From Methylobacterium oryzae (GTDB lineage: Bacteria; Pseudomonadota; Alphaproteobacteria; Rhizobiales; Beijerinckiaceae), in contig NZ_CP090349.1 in NCBI RefSeq assembly GCF_021398735.1, positions 248,001 through 312,000 on the forward strand: a stretch of 64,000 bases of DNA. Direction: 5' to 3'. The notes beneath the pieces are model-generated. The model searched no databases. It had not been told where the DNA came from and saw nothing but the letters and a program-made list of their open reading frames with translations. Position 1 is the stretch's first letter, and every line of letters begins with the position of its first letter. Both the position numbers and the translations under genes were made by a program. Below are positions 51,119 to 60,711 of the stretch, one piece after another.

Positions 51119-52174
51119 TCAGAGGCTCTCGATCCAGTTGCGCAGGACGGCGCCGGGCGCGGGTTCGGGGCCGGTCTCCAGGCGCTGGGACGCGTCGCTC
51201 GGGATGAAGCCGAACCGGCGCTTGAACGCCCGCCGGAAGGTCCGCTCGTCCGAGAAACCGACCGCGAAGGCGACCTGCGAGATGCGCAGGGGTTTGGGGG
51301 CATCGTCGCGCACGAGCATCCGCATCGCCGCCATGAGGCGGCGGTCGCGGATATACGCCACGATGCCGTTGGGGGCGAACAGCCGGTACAGGGTCGAGCG
51401 CGACAGGCCGAGCCGGGTCGCGATCAGGGCGGGCGTCAGCTTCGGGTTGCCGAGTTCCGCCTCGACGAGGCGGCGGACGCGGATCCGGATGTCCTGGTGC
51501 TGGGAGGGGCGCCCCTCCTCCTGCCCGCGCAGCCAGCTGGCGCAGAGCTGGGTGATCGCCGCCGAGGCCGCCAGGGCCTCGCGGCGGTCGAGGAGGTCGC
51601 CGCAGGCGACGACGTTGGCGACGAAATTATGGACCAGCCGCCCGAACGGGTCGCCGTCGTGGTCGAGGGGGCGCCCGTGCAGGGCGTCGGGGTGGCAGCC
51701 CTGCTTCTCCAGCAGGGCGCGGGGGATCACGACGTTCGTGGCGTCGACGGCAGCCGCCACGATGCGCACGGGCTGGGCGAGGTCGAAGACGATGCACTGC
51801 ACCTCGTTCACGGGGCCGGTGCCCTGCTCGGTCTCCACGCGGCTCTGCCCCCGCCGGTAGAACTGGAGCAGGATGTGGTCGAGGCCCTGCTGGCCGATCA
51901 TCTCCCGCGTCCGCACGAGGGTGTGGGCCGGCGCCACCACGTCGCCGACCAGCAGGTCGCCGAGATGGTAGCTGCGCATCGCGATCGGGACGGTGAGATC
52001 GGTCTCCGGGCGGAAGCTCACGTCGAAGATGGGCGCGAGATGGTCCTGCCACGCCCGCCCCAGCGCCGCGGGATCCCCGGGCGGCTCGAACCGCAGGCAG
52101 GCGATCTCGCCGCCCGGCGCCTCCCCCCCGGCCGGTGCCGCGTCCAGGTCGTGGTTTCTCTCCTCGGAAGACAT
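51119..52174 (-). CDS. AraC-family transcriptional regulator
   Basis: The 351-residue protein has an N-terminal AraC_binding_2-like sensor domain (RPETDLTVPIAMRSYHLGDL, VGDVVAPAHTLVRTR) and a C-terminal AraC HTH pair (LTPALIATRLGLSRSTLYRL; ISQVAFAVGFSDERTFRRAF-KRRFG). From ATG 52174 the length is normal. It is cotranscribed and probably translationally coupled with the channel gene, so it may control it or sense the same ligand. The effector is unknown. Confidence 0.88.
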   Translation of the reverse strand: MSSEERNHDLDAAPAGGEAPGGEIACLRFEPPGDPAALGRAWQDHLAPIFDVSFRPETDLTVPIAMRSYHLGDLLVGDVVAPAHTLVRTREMIGQQGLDHILLQFYRRGQSRVETEQGTGPVNEVQCIVFDLAQPVRIVAAAVDATNVVIPRALLEKQGCHPDALHGRPLDHDGDPFGRLVHNFVANVVACGDLLDRREALAASAAITQLCASWLRGQEEGRPSQHQDIRIRVRRLVEAELGNPKLTPALIATRLGLSRSTLYRLFAPNGIVAYIRDRRLMAAMRMLVRDDAPKPLRISQVAFAVGFSDERTFRRAFKRRFGFIPSDASQRLETGPEPAPGAVLRNWIESL

Positions 52175-52553
52175 ACGTAGAGCCTGACACCTGCTGTTCG
52201 CGCGACCGATGAAGAACGGGGGCCTGTCCCAAGGTGACGCGTGGCAACGCGGTCCGGTCGTCCCGCACGTTAGCCGCGTCCACCCGGACAGTCCTCCTGT
52301 CTCCCGCCGACCCGAGCGGCTGTACACTGTCGTTTGCCCGGGCGGCGTGCGATTCGACGCGGGGGCCGCCCGACCGGACCGCCCCCGGCGCAACGTCCGA
52401 TCAACGTGACCCGCGAGCCGGCGGTGTGGTTCCATCCGTCCCAGAAAGGGGGATCCCCGTTTCAGGACGTCGCGCGCGGCGCCGGGTGTGGCCGCGATGT
52501 GATAGTCCGTTAAAGCCGCATTTCCTAACCCCCGTGCAAAGCTTGCGGCAGGC
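52175..52553. other. Divergent promoter region of AraC and autotransporter genes
   Basis: About 380 bases without a credible gene. Just before the autotransporter, 52495-52535 is AT-richer (TGTGATAGTCCGTTAAAGCC), a probable promoter region. No repeats stand out. Confidence 0.45.
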
Positions 52554-55500
52554 ATGACGGGGGTCAGTCTGGTGGTCCAACAGTATAGCGATGTAGAGCG
52601 TGTGACCGGATCCTGTGATCCGAGCCGGGGCGCGCGCGCCGGAACCCGGCGGCGCGGCCCCGTACGGCTCGGATTGCTGGTCGGCAGCTCGCTCGCCACC
52701 CTCACGCTGGCTCTCGGACCTGTTGCGGCGCAGACCGTGCCGGCGCGCTCGCCTTCGACGTTCGATGCTTTTGGCGTTCCCCTGACCGCGGCGCAGTTCG
52801 ACACGCCCGAATACAGAGCCGACTGGGGCTTGTCTGCGATTAATGCCGCCACCGCTTACGCCCGAGGCTTCACCGGTCTAGGCGTATTGGTTGCCGTGAT
52901 TGACTCCGGGATCGACCCCACGAATCCAGAATTCCGAGGACGGATCTCTCAGCAATCAAGAAATTTTATTCCCGGACTAAATCAAACCCTTATATTCGAT
53001 ACGGACACTGCATCCAGTCATGGAACCCATGTGGCTGGTACAGTTGCGGCTGCCCGTGATGGCGTCGGGATGATGGGGGTCGGTTTCGACAGCAAGATAT
53101 TGGCGTTATTCAATTTACGCAATACAATCTCTGCAGTGGAGGCAGCAACTCAAAGCGGCGCCCGGGTCTTGAATGGCAGTTATGGACCGACGACCTCTTC
53201 TCCGATCGTCGATGGATTTTTAAATCCTAACTATAGAAGAATGTCAATTCAAGAATTCGAGATATCAGATGAAAGAGAGGCCAGTGCGCTTCTTGGGGCC
53301 GCACAGTCAGACATGCTCATGGTCTTTGCCGCAGGCAACGATCGAAGAAGTCAACCCGATGTAACTCAAAACCCGAGCGGCGCCGCATTCTATCCATTCA
53401 TCAAGCCAGCGAATGCGAATAGCGGTCTCTACCAATTTTATACCACCTACGGGACTGACCCTAATGGCGATCCCAGCCCCGACTATGCGCCGACCGGCCC
53501 CGTCGACCAAAGCAAAATTGATTTTTCGAAGCTGGACGGCTTTATCGTTTCAGTAGTCGCAGTCAACGAAAACAAGAAGATCGCCAATTTCAGCAACTGG
53601 TGCGGTGTTACGGCAGCGTGGTGCATCGCGGCACCGGGCGTCAATATCTATTCAACCGTGCAGGTCGGACAGGGCTACAGCGGCTTCGACGCCAACAACA
53701 ATAAAATTCTCAATGGTTCAAACTATGGGCCTCTGCAAGGCACCTCAATGGCCGCGCCGCACGTGGCCGGTGCTGCGGCCGTATTGCGTCAGGCGTTCCC
53801 GTTCCTGACGGCGCCGCAGATCGCCCAGACCATGTTCACAACCGCCACCCATCTCGGTGACGGGCCCGCCAACGCCCCGAACGCCATCTACGGCTGGGGC
53901 CTGCTCAACCTCGGCAAGGCCATCGACGGCCCGGGTCAGTTCACCTCCACTTGGACGGTCAACACCACCTACAATGGCCAAGCCTATTACGGCCGCTTCG
54001 CCAACGACATCTCGGGCGTCGGCGGTCTGATCAAGGTTGGTCTCGGCACACTCGAACTCGCCGGTACCAACACCTATGCCGGCGGCACCGCCGTCCTCGG
54101 CGGTACCCTGGCCGTCTCCCGCGACGCCAATCTCGGCGCCGCCGGCACCGGCCTGACCCTCGGCGGCGGCACCCTCGAGGTCCTGGCCGACGGCTTCGCC
54201 ACCGCCCGCCCGATCACGCTGGCCGGCCCCGGCACCCTGCAGATCGACCTCGGCACCGCCACCTTCGCGGGGCCGATCGACGACGGCAGCCAGCCGGGCG
54301 TGCTCGTCAAGACCGGCCCCGGCACCGCCGTGCTCTCGGCCGCCAACACGTTCACGGGCGGCGCCCTGGTCGGCACCGGCACCCTGGCCCTGACCGCCAC
54401 CGGCAGCCTCACCGCGCCCGTTCTCGTCGGCTCGGCGGCGAGCTTCCTCAATGCCGGCCTCGTCTCCGGCAACGTCGGCAACTTCGGCGTCCTCGCCAAC
54501 AGCGGCACCATCACGGGCGGCCTCGCCAATGCCGGTCTGGCCCTCAACACCGGCACCGTCGCGGGCGGGCTGGCCAATGCCGGTCTGGCCCTCAACACCG
54601 GCACCGTCGGCGGCGGCGCGACCAACAGCGGCAGCCTGATCAACGCCGGCACCCTCGCGGGCGGGCTGACCAACACCGGCACCGCCCTCAACACCGGCGC
54701 GATCGCCGGCGGCGTCATCAGCAGCGGCATCCTGAGCAACAGCGGCGCCATCGGCGGCGGCGTCGCCAACACCGGCCTCCTCGCCACCAGCGGCACGATC
54801 AGCGGCGGCCTGACCAATGCCGGCACCGTGCTCGCCAGCGCCGGCCGCATCGACGGCGCCATCGCCAACAATGCCGGCCTGCTCGCCGTCGCCGGATCCG
54901 TGGCCAGCAGCGGCCCCTTCGCCAACGCCGCCGGCGCGACGCTCGCCGTCACCACGGGCGGCAGCTACAGCCTCGCCGGCCCCCTCGCCAATGCCGGCCT
55001 CGTCGCCGTCGCCCAGAGCGCCAGCCTCACCGCCTCCGGCGGCCTCAGCAACGCCGGCCTCGTCGCCAGCGACGGCACCCTCACCGCCGACCTGACCAAC
55101 ACCGGCGTCGCCCGCCTGTCCGGGCAGTTCAACGGCACGCTCACCAACACCGGCCTCGTGCAGATCACCGGCCCGCTCGCCGGGCTCACCGGCCTGACCA
55201 ACACCGGCGCCCTCGACCTCGGCGGCACCGCCCTCACGCTCACCGACCTCGCCGGCCCGGCCTCCGCCGTCCTGGGCAACGGCGCCCTCACGGTCTCCAG
55301 TGCGGCCGCCTCCACCTATGCCGGCGCCATCCTGGAGACCGCGAGCCCGACCAGCCTGACCAAGGCCGGCCCCGGCACGCTCCTGCTCACCGGCCCCGGC
55401 CTCTTCTCCGGCCCGACCACAATCCAGGCCGGCACGCTCTCCCTCAACGGCCTCTGGACCTCGCCGGTCACGGTCGCGGCCAATGGCACCCTGCGCGGCA

Positions 55501-57137
55501 TCGGCACCGTCGCGGCCCCGGTCACGGTCGCGGGCGCCCTGCGGCCGGGCAACTCCCCCGGCACGCTCACCGTGCTCGGCCCGGTGGCGTTCGCCCCCGG
55601 CAGCAGCCTCGGCCTCGACATCGACGGACCGGGCACCGGCACCGGCGCGGGCAGCTACGCCCGCCTCCTGGCGCTCGGCCCGACCGGCACGGTCTCGGCC
55701 AACGGCACCCTGGTGCCGGAGCTTCGCGGCATCACCGGCAACGCCACGAACAGCTTCACCCCCGCGCTCGGCCAGCGCTTCGGCGTGCTCACCGCGCAGG
55801 CCGGGCTGTCGGGCTCGTTCAGCGGGCTCGCCCAGCCGGCGGCGGGCCTGCCGGCGGGCACGCGCCTCGACGCGCTCTACGCCGCCACCGGCCTCGACCT
55901 CGTGGTCACGCCGGCCGCCTACGGCAACCTCGCAGGCCTCGGCCTCGCCCAGACCGGCAACGCCCGGGCCGTGGGCGCGGCCCTCGACCTCGCCCGCCCG
56001 GCCGCCGGCACGCGGCCGGACGCGGCGCGGGCGCGGGTGTTCGACCCGCTCTACGCGGCCGGCCCGGCGACGCTGCCGGGCGGCCTGGCGAGCCTGTCGG
56101 GCCAGAGCTACGGCGACGCGGTGATGACCGACCTCGCCGCGCGCCGTCTGCTCTCCGACACGATCGACCGGCACCAGCGCGGGCTGGGCGGGGGCGCGGG
56201 CGCGTTCAGCGCGGGCGATCCGGGCCCGGGCCCGAACCGCACGGCGCTGCAGGTGCGCGGCGGTGCCGGGGCGGCGGCGGCGCCGCTTGCGGTGGGCGAG
56301 GGCCGGGTCTGGGCCGACGCGCTGTACGGGTTCGGCGCGCGCGCGGGCGACCGGGCGGCGGCGGGCGCCGGGTTCGACGCGGGCGGGCTGCTGATGGGCG
56401 TCGACCGCCAGGTCGGGGCGGACACGCAGGTGGGCGGTGCGTTCAGCTACCTGCGCGCGGGCGGCACGTCGCGGGGCGCGGGGCTGGGTCGGTTCACCAC
56501 CGACAGCTACGGCGGGACGCTGTACGCGAGCACGCGGCTGGGCGCGGTGATCCTGCGGGGCACGGCGGGCGTGTCGTACGCGGACGGTCGGGTGGACCAG
56601 ACGGTGGCGCTGGGCGCGGCGGTGTCGCAGGCGTCCGGGCTGTCGTCGGGCTGGAACGGCGGGGTGTCGGGCTTTGCCGGCTACGCGCTGGCGACCGGCC
56701 TGCCGGTCGAGGTCGTGCCGGAGGTGGGCTTCAGCTACGACCGGCTGACGCGGGGCCGTGTGTCCGAGCGGGGCGGTCTGGTCGGGCAGGGCTTCGGCGG
56801 GCAGGGCTTCGCGGTGGCCGACCTCGACGCGGCGCGCAGCCTGGTCGGCGGGCGGGTGACGAGCTGGGCGGTGGCGGGCATTCCGGACCTGCGCCTTGAG
56901 GGTCGGGCGTACTGGGCGCACGAGCTGGCCGACACGGCGGCGGTGGTTCGCTCGAGCCTGTTCGGGGCGGGGTTCGCGGGCCGGACGAGCGCGCTGGGCC
57001 GGGACGGCGCGGTTCTGGGGGTGAGCCTGACGGGGGGGGTCGCCGAGGGCGTGCGGCTGTCGGTGGGCTATACCGGCGACGTCCGCCCGGGCGCCACCGC
57101 CCAGGTGTTCACCGCCGGCCTCCAGGCCGCGTGGTGA
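52554..57137 (+). CDS. Subtilisin-type (S8) autotransporter serine protease
   Basis: The 1527-residue type V secreted protein has an extended signal peptide (to about residue 60), then an S8 protease domain with catalytic Asp117 (VAVIDSGID), His156 (SSHGTHVAG) and Ser398 (GTSMAAPHVAG). A long Gly/Asn/Thr-rich passenger stem follows, with autotransporter-associated motifs (LIKVGLGTLELAGTNTYAGG; LTKAGPGTLLLTG) and eight 16-residue solenoid repeats at 639-768. The C-terminal beta-barrel (from about 1225) ends in aromatic VFTAGLQAAW. The protease part is visibly less GC-rich than the rest, suggesting a mosaic gene. It probably cleaves surface or host proteins. Confidence 0.93.
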   Translation: MTGVSLVVQQYSDVERVTGSCDPSRGARAGTRRRGPVRLGLLVGSSLATLTLALGPVAAQTVPARSPSTFDAFGVPLTAAQFDTPEYRADWGLSAINAATAYARGFTGLGVLVAVIDSGIDPTNPEFRGRISQQSRNFIPGLNQTLIFDTDTASSHGTHVAGTVAAARDGVGMMGVGFDSKILALFNLRNTISAVEAATQSGARVLNGSYGPTTSSPIVDGFLNPNYRRMSIQEFEISDEREASALLGAAQSDMLMVFAAGNDRRSQPDVTQNPSGAAFYPFIKPANANSGLYQFYTTYGTDPNGDPSPDYAPTGPVDQSKIDFSKLDGFIVSVVAVNENKKIANFSNWCGVTAAWCIAAPGVNIYSTVQVGQGYSGFDANNNKILNGSNYGPLQGTSMAAPHVAGAAAVLRQAFPFLTAPQIAQTMFTTATHLGDGPANAPNAIYGWGLLNLGKAIDGPGQFTSTWTVNTTYNGQAYYGRFANDISGVGGLIKVGLGTLELAGTNTYAGGTAVLGGTLAVSRDANLGAAGTGLTLGGGTLEVLADGFATARPITLAGPGTLQIDLGTATFAGPIDDGSQPGVLVKTGPGTAVLSAANTFTGGALVGTGTLALTATGSLTAPVLVGSAASFLNAGLVSGNVGNFGVLANSGTITGGLANAGLALNTGTVAGGLANAGLALNTGTVGGGATNSGSLINAGTLAGGLTNTGTALNTGAIAGGVISSGILSNSGAIGGGVANTGLLATSGTISGGLTNAGTVLASAGRIDGAIANNAGLLAVAGSVASSGPFANAAGATLAVTTGGSYSLAGPLANAGLVAVAQSASLTASGGLSNAGLVASDGTLTADLTNTGVARLSGQFNGTLTNTGLVQITGPLAGLTGLTNTGALDLGGTALTLTDLAGPASAVLGNGALTVSSAAASTYAGAILETASPTSLTKAGPGTLLLTGPGLFSGPTTIQAGTLSLNGLWTSPVTVAANGTLRGIGTVAAPVTVAGALRPGNSPGTLTVLGPVAFAPGSSLGLDIDGPGTGTGAGSYARLLALGPTGTVSANGTLVPELRGITGNATNSFTPALGQRFGVLTAQAGLSGSFSGLAQPAAGLPAGTRLDALYAATGLDLVVTPAAYGNLAGLGLAQTGNARAVGAALDLARPAAGTRPDAARARVFDPLYAAGPATLPGGLASLSGQSYGDAVMTDLAARRLLSDTIDRHQRGLGGGAGAFSAGDPGPGPNRTALQVRGGAGAAAAPLAVGEGRVWADALYGFGARAGDRAAAGAGFDAGGLLMGVDRQVGADTQVGGAFSYLRAGGTSRGAGLGRFTTDSYGGTLYASTRLGAVILRGTAGVSYADGRVDQTVALGAAVSQASGLSSGWNGGVSGFAGYALATGLPVEVVPEVGFSYDRLTRGRVSERGGLVGQGFGGQGFAVADLDAARSLVGGRVTSWAVAGIPDLRLEGRAYWAHELADTAAVVRSSLFGAGFAGRTSALGRDGAVLGVSLTGGVAEGVRLSVGYTGDVRPGATAQVFTAGLQAAW
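54468..54857 (+). repeat. Eight 16-residue coding repeats in autotransporter stem
   Basis: Residues 639-768 consist of eight units of the form G-L-x-N-x-G-x-x-x-N-x-G-x-I/V-x-G (for example GLANAGLALNTGTVAG). Two units are identical over 36 bases at 54525-54560 and 54573-54608, with a 48-base period. The pattern predicts a beta-solenoid. Near-identical DNA means copy number can change by recombination. Confidence 0.85.
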
Positions 57138-57182
57138 GGGGCGCCGCCTTTACTTGGCCGGCGCCGTGGTCCGGAGGCGCGC

Positions 57183-57380
57183 ATGCGCGGGAGAGACGGC
57201 CCGGATAAGCCACCGCCCGAGCCCGCACCGGCAGCCCGCCGGCGCGGCTTCTTCCGGCGCGTGCTCGACGGTCTCGAAGCCGTCGAGCTGCTGGTCCAGG
57301 CGGGCCGGCTGGTCTGGTGGCTCCTGAGAGGCCTGTGGCTGGCCGCCGGCGCGATCGCGCGCCTCTTCGGGGACCGCTGA
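57183..57380 (+). CDS. Small membrane-associated protein
   Basis: The 65-residue product begins MRGRDGPDKPPPEPAPAARR, a basic Pro-rich start, followed by an amphipathic/hydrophobic segment (LVWWLLRGLWLAAGAIARLF). CCGGAGGCGCGC supplies a GGAGG site before the ATG. It may be a peripheral membrane peptide. It follows the autotransporter gene by 45 bases and could be cotranscribed. No family recognised. Confidence 0.5.
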   Translation: MRGRDGPDKPPPEPAPAARRRGFFRRVLDGLEAVELLVQAGRLVWWLLRGLWLAAGAIARLFGDR

Positions 57381-57483
57381 CGCGCGGCGCCCGCAGCAGC
57401 GCGGGAATCGATGCCCGCGCGGATGTTTCACAGGAAACATCCGCCGCGCCGCCGCGGCTCGCGCCACCGACAGCCGGGAAACG

Positions 57484-57849
57484 TCAGCCGAACAGCGCCC
57501 GCGCCACGACCTGCGGGTCGATCGGCTTCTGGCAGAGAGCGACGGCGCCGTGGAGCGAGGGCACGGCGACCGGATCGTAGCCGGTCGCGAACAGGAAGGG
57601 CACACCGCGCGCGTGCAGCGCGTCGGCCACCGGATAGACCAGCTCGTCCTGCAGGTTGATGTCGAGGACCGCGGCGTCGATCTCGGTCGTGCCGGCGATC
57701 AGCGCCAGCGCCTCGCCGACGCTCGCGACCGGACCCAGCACCTGGGCGCCGCCTTCCTCGAAGCCGGACTTGAGATCGACGGCGATGAAGTAGTCGTCCT
57801 CGACGAGCAGGACCCGCCTGCCGGCCAGCGCGCGTGGTTTCGAGGTCAT
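57484..57849 (-). CDS. Single-domain response regulator
   Basis: The 121-residue receiver has RRVLLVEDDYFIAVDL (acidic pair), AAVLDINLQDELVYP (phospho-acceptor Asp), ATGYD and CQKPIDP (conserved Lys-Pro). No output domain follows. It starts with an ATGA overlap at the stop of the HWE kinase gene, so the two form a pair. It probably relays phosphate within a stress or light response. Confidence 0.9.
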   Translation of the reverse strand: MTSKPRALAGRRVLLVEDDYFIAVDLKSGFEEGGAQVLGPVASVGEALALIAGTTEIDAAVLDINLQDELVYPVADALHARGVPFLFATGYDPVAVPSLHGAVALCQKPIDPQVVARALFG

Positions 57850-59336
57850 GCGGGGTTGCCTGCGGCTTCTCCCTCGGGGAGCGGGATGTTGATCGAGCAA
57901 TGTAGCGCCGTGGCGCCGAGTTCGTAGCTGGTCGTCGCCTTCAGGGCGTAGGGTAGGGCGTGCTCGATCAATTCCCGACCGTAGCCGCCCCGCGGCGCCG
58001 CGTCCGCCAGCTCCGGTCCGCGAACGAGACCCTCCTCCACCCATTCCACCAGCAGCCGGCCGCCGCCGTCGTCCGCCCGGTAGGTCCGCCACGTCACGCT
58101 CAGGCGTCCCTGCGCGGTGGTGAGCGCGCCGTATTTCAGCGCGTTGGTGGCGAGCTCGTGCAGGGCCAGCGCGAAGGTCTGCACCGTCGCCTTGCGCAGC
58201 CGCACCACGGGCCCGTGCAGCCGGATGCGCGCCGGCATGGCCGGGGCGTCGAGGGCGGCGAGTTCCGTCTCGATCAGGGAGCGGAGCGTGATCGGTTCCT
58301 GATCGGAGCGCGAGAGGAGGCCCTGGACCCGCGAGAGGGCGGACAGGCGATCGTTGAACCGCTGCCGGAACGTCTCGCCGGGCCCGGTCTGGGCCATGGT
58401 CTGCTTGGCGATGGAGCGCACGACGCCGAGGAGGTTCCGGGTCCGGTGCTGCAGCTCGGCGACCATGACCTGCTGCCGCTCCTGGAGCTGGCGCAGATCG
58501 TCGATGTCGGTCGAGGTGCCGAGCCACTCGACGATCCGGCCCTGCGCGTCGCGGACCGGCGCGGCGCGGGTCTGGAACCAGCAGAACCGGTCCTCGGCGG
58601 CGTTGCGGAGCCGGTGCTCGAAGGAGAGGTGGCCGCTTACCGGCGCGTCGCGCCACGCGGCCGCGGCGACCGCCTCATCGTCCGGATGGACCGCCGCCAG
58701 CCAGCCCCAGCCCAGGCTCGTCGCGTCGGTCTGCCCGGTATAGGCGTGCCATTGCGGGCTCGACCAGATGCAGGCCCCGTCGATCGCGGCGCGCCAGACG
58801 AGCTGGGGGATGCCCTGGGCGAGGGTGCGGAACAGCTCCTCGCTCGCGCGCAGGCGGCGCTCGGCCAGAACCCGCTCGGTGCTCTCGACCACGATGGCGA
58901 TGACCCCGGCCGGGCGCCCGTCCTCCCCGAAGACCGGCGAGTAGTCGAGATTCATCCAGACCGGCTCGGGCCGGCCGTAGCGGTGCAGGGTCAGTTGCTG
59001 GTCCTTGTACGACAGCGTCCCGCCGGCGAGGCCGACGCGCATGACGTTGTCGTTGAAGTCGGCGACCTCCGGCCAGCCCTCGCGCACCTTCGAGCCGAGG
59101 AGCTCGGGATGGCGGCCGCCCGCGAAGCCCGAATAGGCGTCGTTGTAGATCATGATGCCGTCCTCGCCCCAGAGCAGCACGATCGGCACCGGCGATTGCA
59201 GCAGCGTGCTGACCGCGAAGACCAGGCTCTGCGGCCAGTCGGCGATGGGACCCAGCGGCGTCCTCGCCCAGTCGAAGCTCCGGACGAGGTCGGCGAGCTC
59301 GCTGCAGCCGGCCGAGAAGATGCGGGCCTCGCTCAT
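57846..59336 (-). CDS. PAS-PAS HWE-family sensor histidine kinase
   Basis: The 496-residue soluble kinase has two PAS domains (near 25-150, SLVFAVSTLLQSPVPIVLLW; and 160-285, DGACIWSSPQWHAYTGQTDA) and an HWE transmitter: phospho-His in LQHRTRNLLGVVRSIAKQTM, N-box LALHELATNALKYGALT, and WVEEGL, the Trp-x-Glu of the family. HWE kinases with a receiver partner are common in alphaproteobacterial general stress and light pathways. The first PAS resembles a LOV-less type, since no GxNCRFLQ is seen. Signal unknown. Confidence 0.9.
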   Translation of the reverse strand: MSEARIFSAGCSELADLVRSFDWARTPLGPIADWPQSLVFAVSTLLQSPVPIVLLWGEDGIMIYNDAYSGFAGGRHPELLGSKVREGWPEVADFNDNVMRVGLAGGTLSYKDQQLTLHRYGRPEPVWMNLDYSPVFGEDGRPAGVIAIVVESTERVLAERRLRASEELFRTLAQGIPQLVWRAAIDGACIWSSPQWHAYTGQTDATSLGWGWLAAVHPDDEAVAAAAWRDAPVSGHLSFEHRLRNAAEDRFCWFQTRAAPVRDAQGRIVEWLGTSTDIDDLRQLQERQQVMVAELQHRTRNLLGVVRSIAKQTMAQTGPGETFRQRFNDRLSALSRVQGLLSRSDQEPITLRSLIETELAALDAPAMPARIRLHGPVVRLRKATVQTFALALHELATNALKYGALTTAQGRLSVTWRTYRADDGGGRLLVEWVEEGLVRGPELADAAPRGGYGRELIEHALPYALKATTSYELGATALHCSINIPLPEGEAAGNPA

Positions 59337-59517
59337 GCGGTGACCGACTCGTGAGACTCCGGCTCGGGCGAGCGCAGAGGGTGGAAGCCCGGTCCGCGAC
59401 CGGTCGGGTCGGCCGGCCCGGCGTGCGGGTCACGCCGACGCTACTACACCGCTCCTCTGCCCGGTAGGGGCGCCGCCGGCTCCGGCCCGGTCGCGTCGTC
59501 GGGCCGGCAGACGGGTT

Positions 59518-60060
59518 CTAGCCGCGGCCCGCGGGCTCCGGGAAGCGCCGGGCGAACCAGTCGCGCAGGATCTGCCGCTCGTAGTAGAGGCCGCCGGTGG
59601 AGAAGCGGGGATTGGACGTCAGCAGGAAGTTGATGTCCGTCACCGTGTCCGCGCCCTGTGACACGGTGCGGCCGCCGCGACGCAGGCTGTAGGCGAGGCG
59701 GATCCGCGGCGGCGTGGCGTCCGTCACGACCCGCAGGCCGGTCGGGGTCGCGAAGCCGGGCCGGTCGAAGCCCGCCAGATCGACGTCGAGCACCGTGATG
59801 TCGAGACGCTCGTCGGGGCGGAGCCGCGCCGTGCCGAGATCCGTGAAGATCCGGGTCAGCTCGGCCAGGGTGACCCGGAGCGGCTGCCCGGAGCCGAAGC
59901 GGTTCTCGGCATCGGTGAACCGCTCCGGCGCGGCGTAGCGCACGGCCACCTGCGCCTGTGCCGCCGGCTGTGCCCGGGCGGGGGCCGCGGACGACCCGAT
60001 CACCGAGAGCGCGGCCGCGGCCGCGAGCGCGGCCGATCTTCCGGCGAGACGCGTGCGCAT
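59518..60060 (-). CDS. DUF3016 exported protein
   Basis: The 180-residue protein has a signal peptide (MRTRLAGRSAALAAAAALSV; cut after ARA) and the DUF3016 pattern: VAVRYAAPERFTDAENRFGS, LDITVLDVDLAGFDRP, IRLAYSLRRGGRTVSQGADT, and YYERQILRDWFARRF near the end. The family is periplasmic and of unknown function. GAGAGGAGTTCGGT precedes the ATG at 60060. It is monocistronic. Confidence 0.85.
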   Translation of the reverse strand: MRTRLAGRSAALAAAAALSVIGSSAAPARAQPAAQAQVAVRYAAPERFTDAENRFGSGQPLRVTLAELTRIFTDLGTARLRPDERLDITVLDVDLAGFDRPGFATPTGLRVVTDATPPRIRLAYSLRRGGRTVSQGADTVTDINFLLTSNPRFSTGGLYYERQILRDWFARRFPEPAGRG

Positions 60061-60264
60061 ACCGAACTCCTCTCCGCGTGTGGCGGCCTGACCGGGGCAG
60101 GCCTGCCGGGAAGAACCGCCCGAACGGGGCCCGGTATCCAGTGCCCCGCTCGGATGTCCGGCTGCGACCGAATGGCGCCCGACCGTCCATAGTCTCGCCG
60201 TGATCCGGGCGCCTCGTAGCGCTCCCGGCCCGAGGGGCGAGCCGGTCATGGGAGTCCGACGCGC

Positions 60265-60393
60265 ATGATGAACTCTGTTCTCGCGCTTCTCACCGTCGTG
60301 GCGGTGCTGGTGGTCACGGCGCTGATCAAGCTGCCGCTCCTGCCGTTCCGCCTGGTCGGCCGCCTGCTGCGGAGCCGCCCGGCGGCGGCCTGA
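60265..60393 (+). CDS. 42-residue membrane protein
   Basis: The peptide starts MMNSVLALLTVVAVLVVTAL and ends with a basic tail FRLVGRLLRSRP: one helix with a positive cytoplasmic end. GGGAGTCCGACGCGC precedes the ATG with a GGGAG site. Length and composition fit a real short membrane gene. Function unknown. Confidence 0.5.
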   Translation: MMNSVLALLTVVAVLVVTALIKLPLLPFRLVGRLLRSRPAAA

Positions 60394-60403
60394 CCCGCGC
60401 CGC

Positions 60404-60682
60404 TCAGGCCGCCGCGTCGATGACGAATTCCATCCCGCGACCCGGCCCCTGATCGGAATAGTCGACGAGCGCCAGACCGCGCTCGGCCAGGGTCGCCTCG
60501 ACGGTGTCCCGCTCCCGGCGCACCATCTGACCCACTGCCAGCGGGGTCAGCCGGGGACTCGCGCGCCGCAAGCGGTCGACGCCGATATGGGCCGGCGTGC
60601 CCGCGTCCTCGGCGATCCGGGCCAGGGCCAGACCCAGGTCGCGCGCCTTGGTCTCGGCGGCGGATCTCGGCTTGAACGCCAT
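60404..60682 (-). CDS. Hypothetical small protein
   Basis: The 92-residue product starts MAFKPRSAAETKARDLGLAL, is mainly helical and basic in the middle (GVDRLRRASPRLTPLAVGQM) and ends GRGMEFVIDAAA. GAGAAGGAG lies shortly before the ATG, a good ribosome site. It may be in one transcript with the DUF6894 gene 29 bases upstream. No family recognised. Confidence 0.6.
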   Translation of the reverse strand: MAFKPRSAAETKARDLGLALARIAEDAGTPAHIGVDRLRRASPRLTPLAVGQMVRRERDTVEATLAERGLALVDYSDQGPGRGMEFVIDAAA

Positions 60683-60711
60683 CTGCTTCTCCTTCTGCTC
60701 GGCCACCCGTC

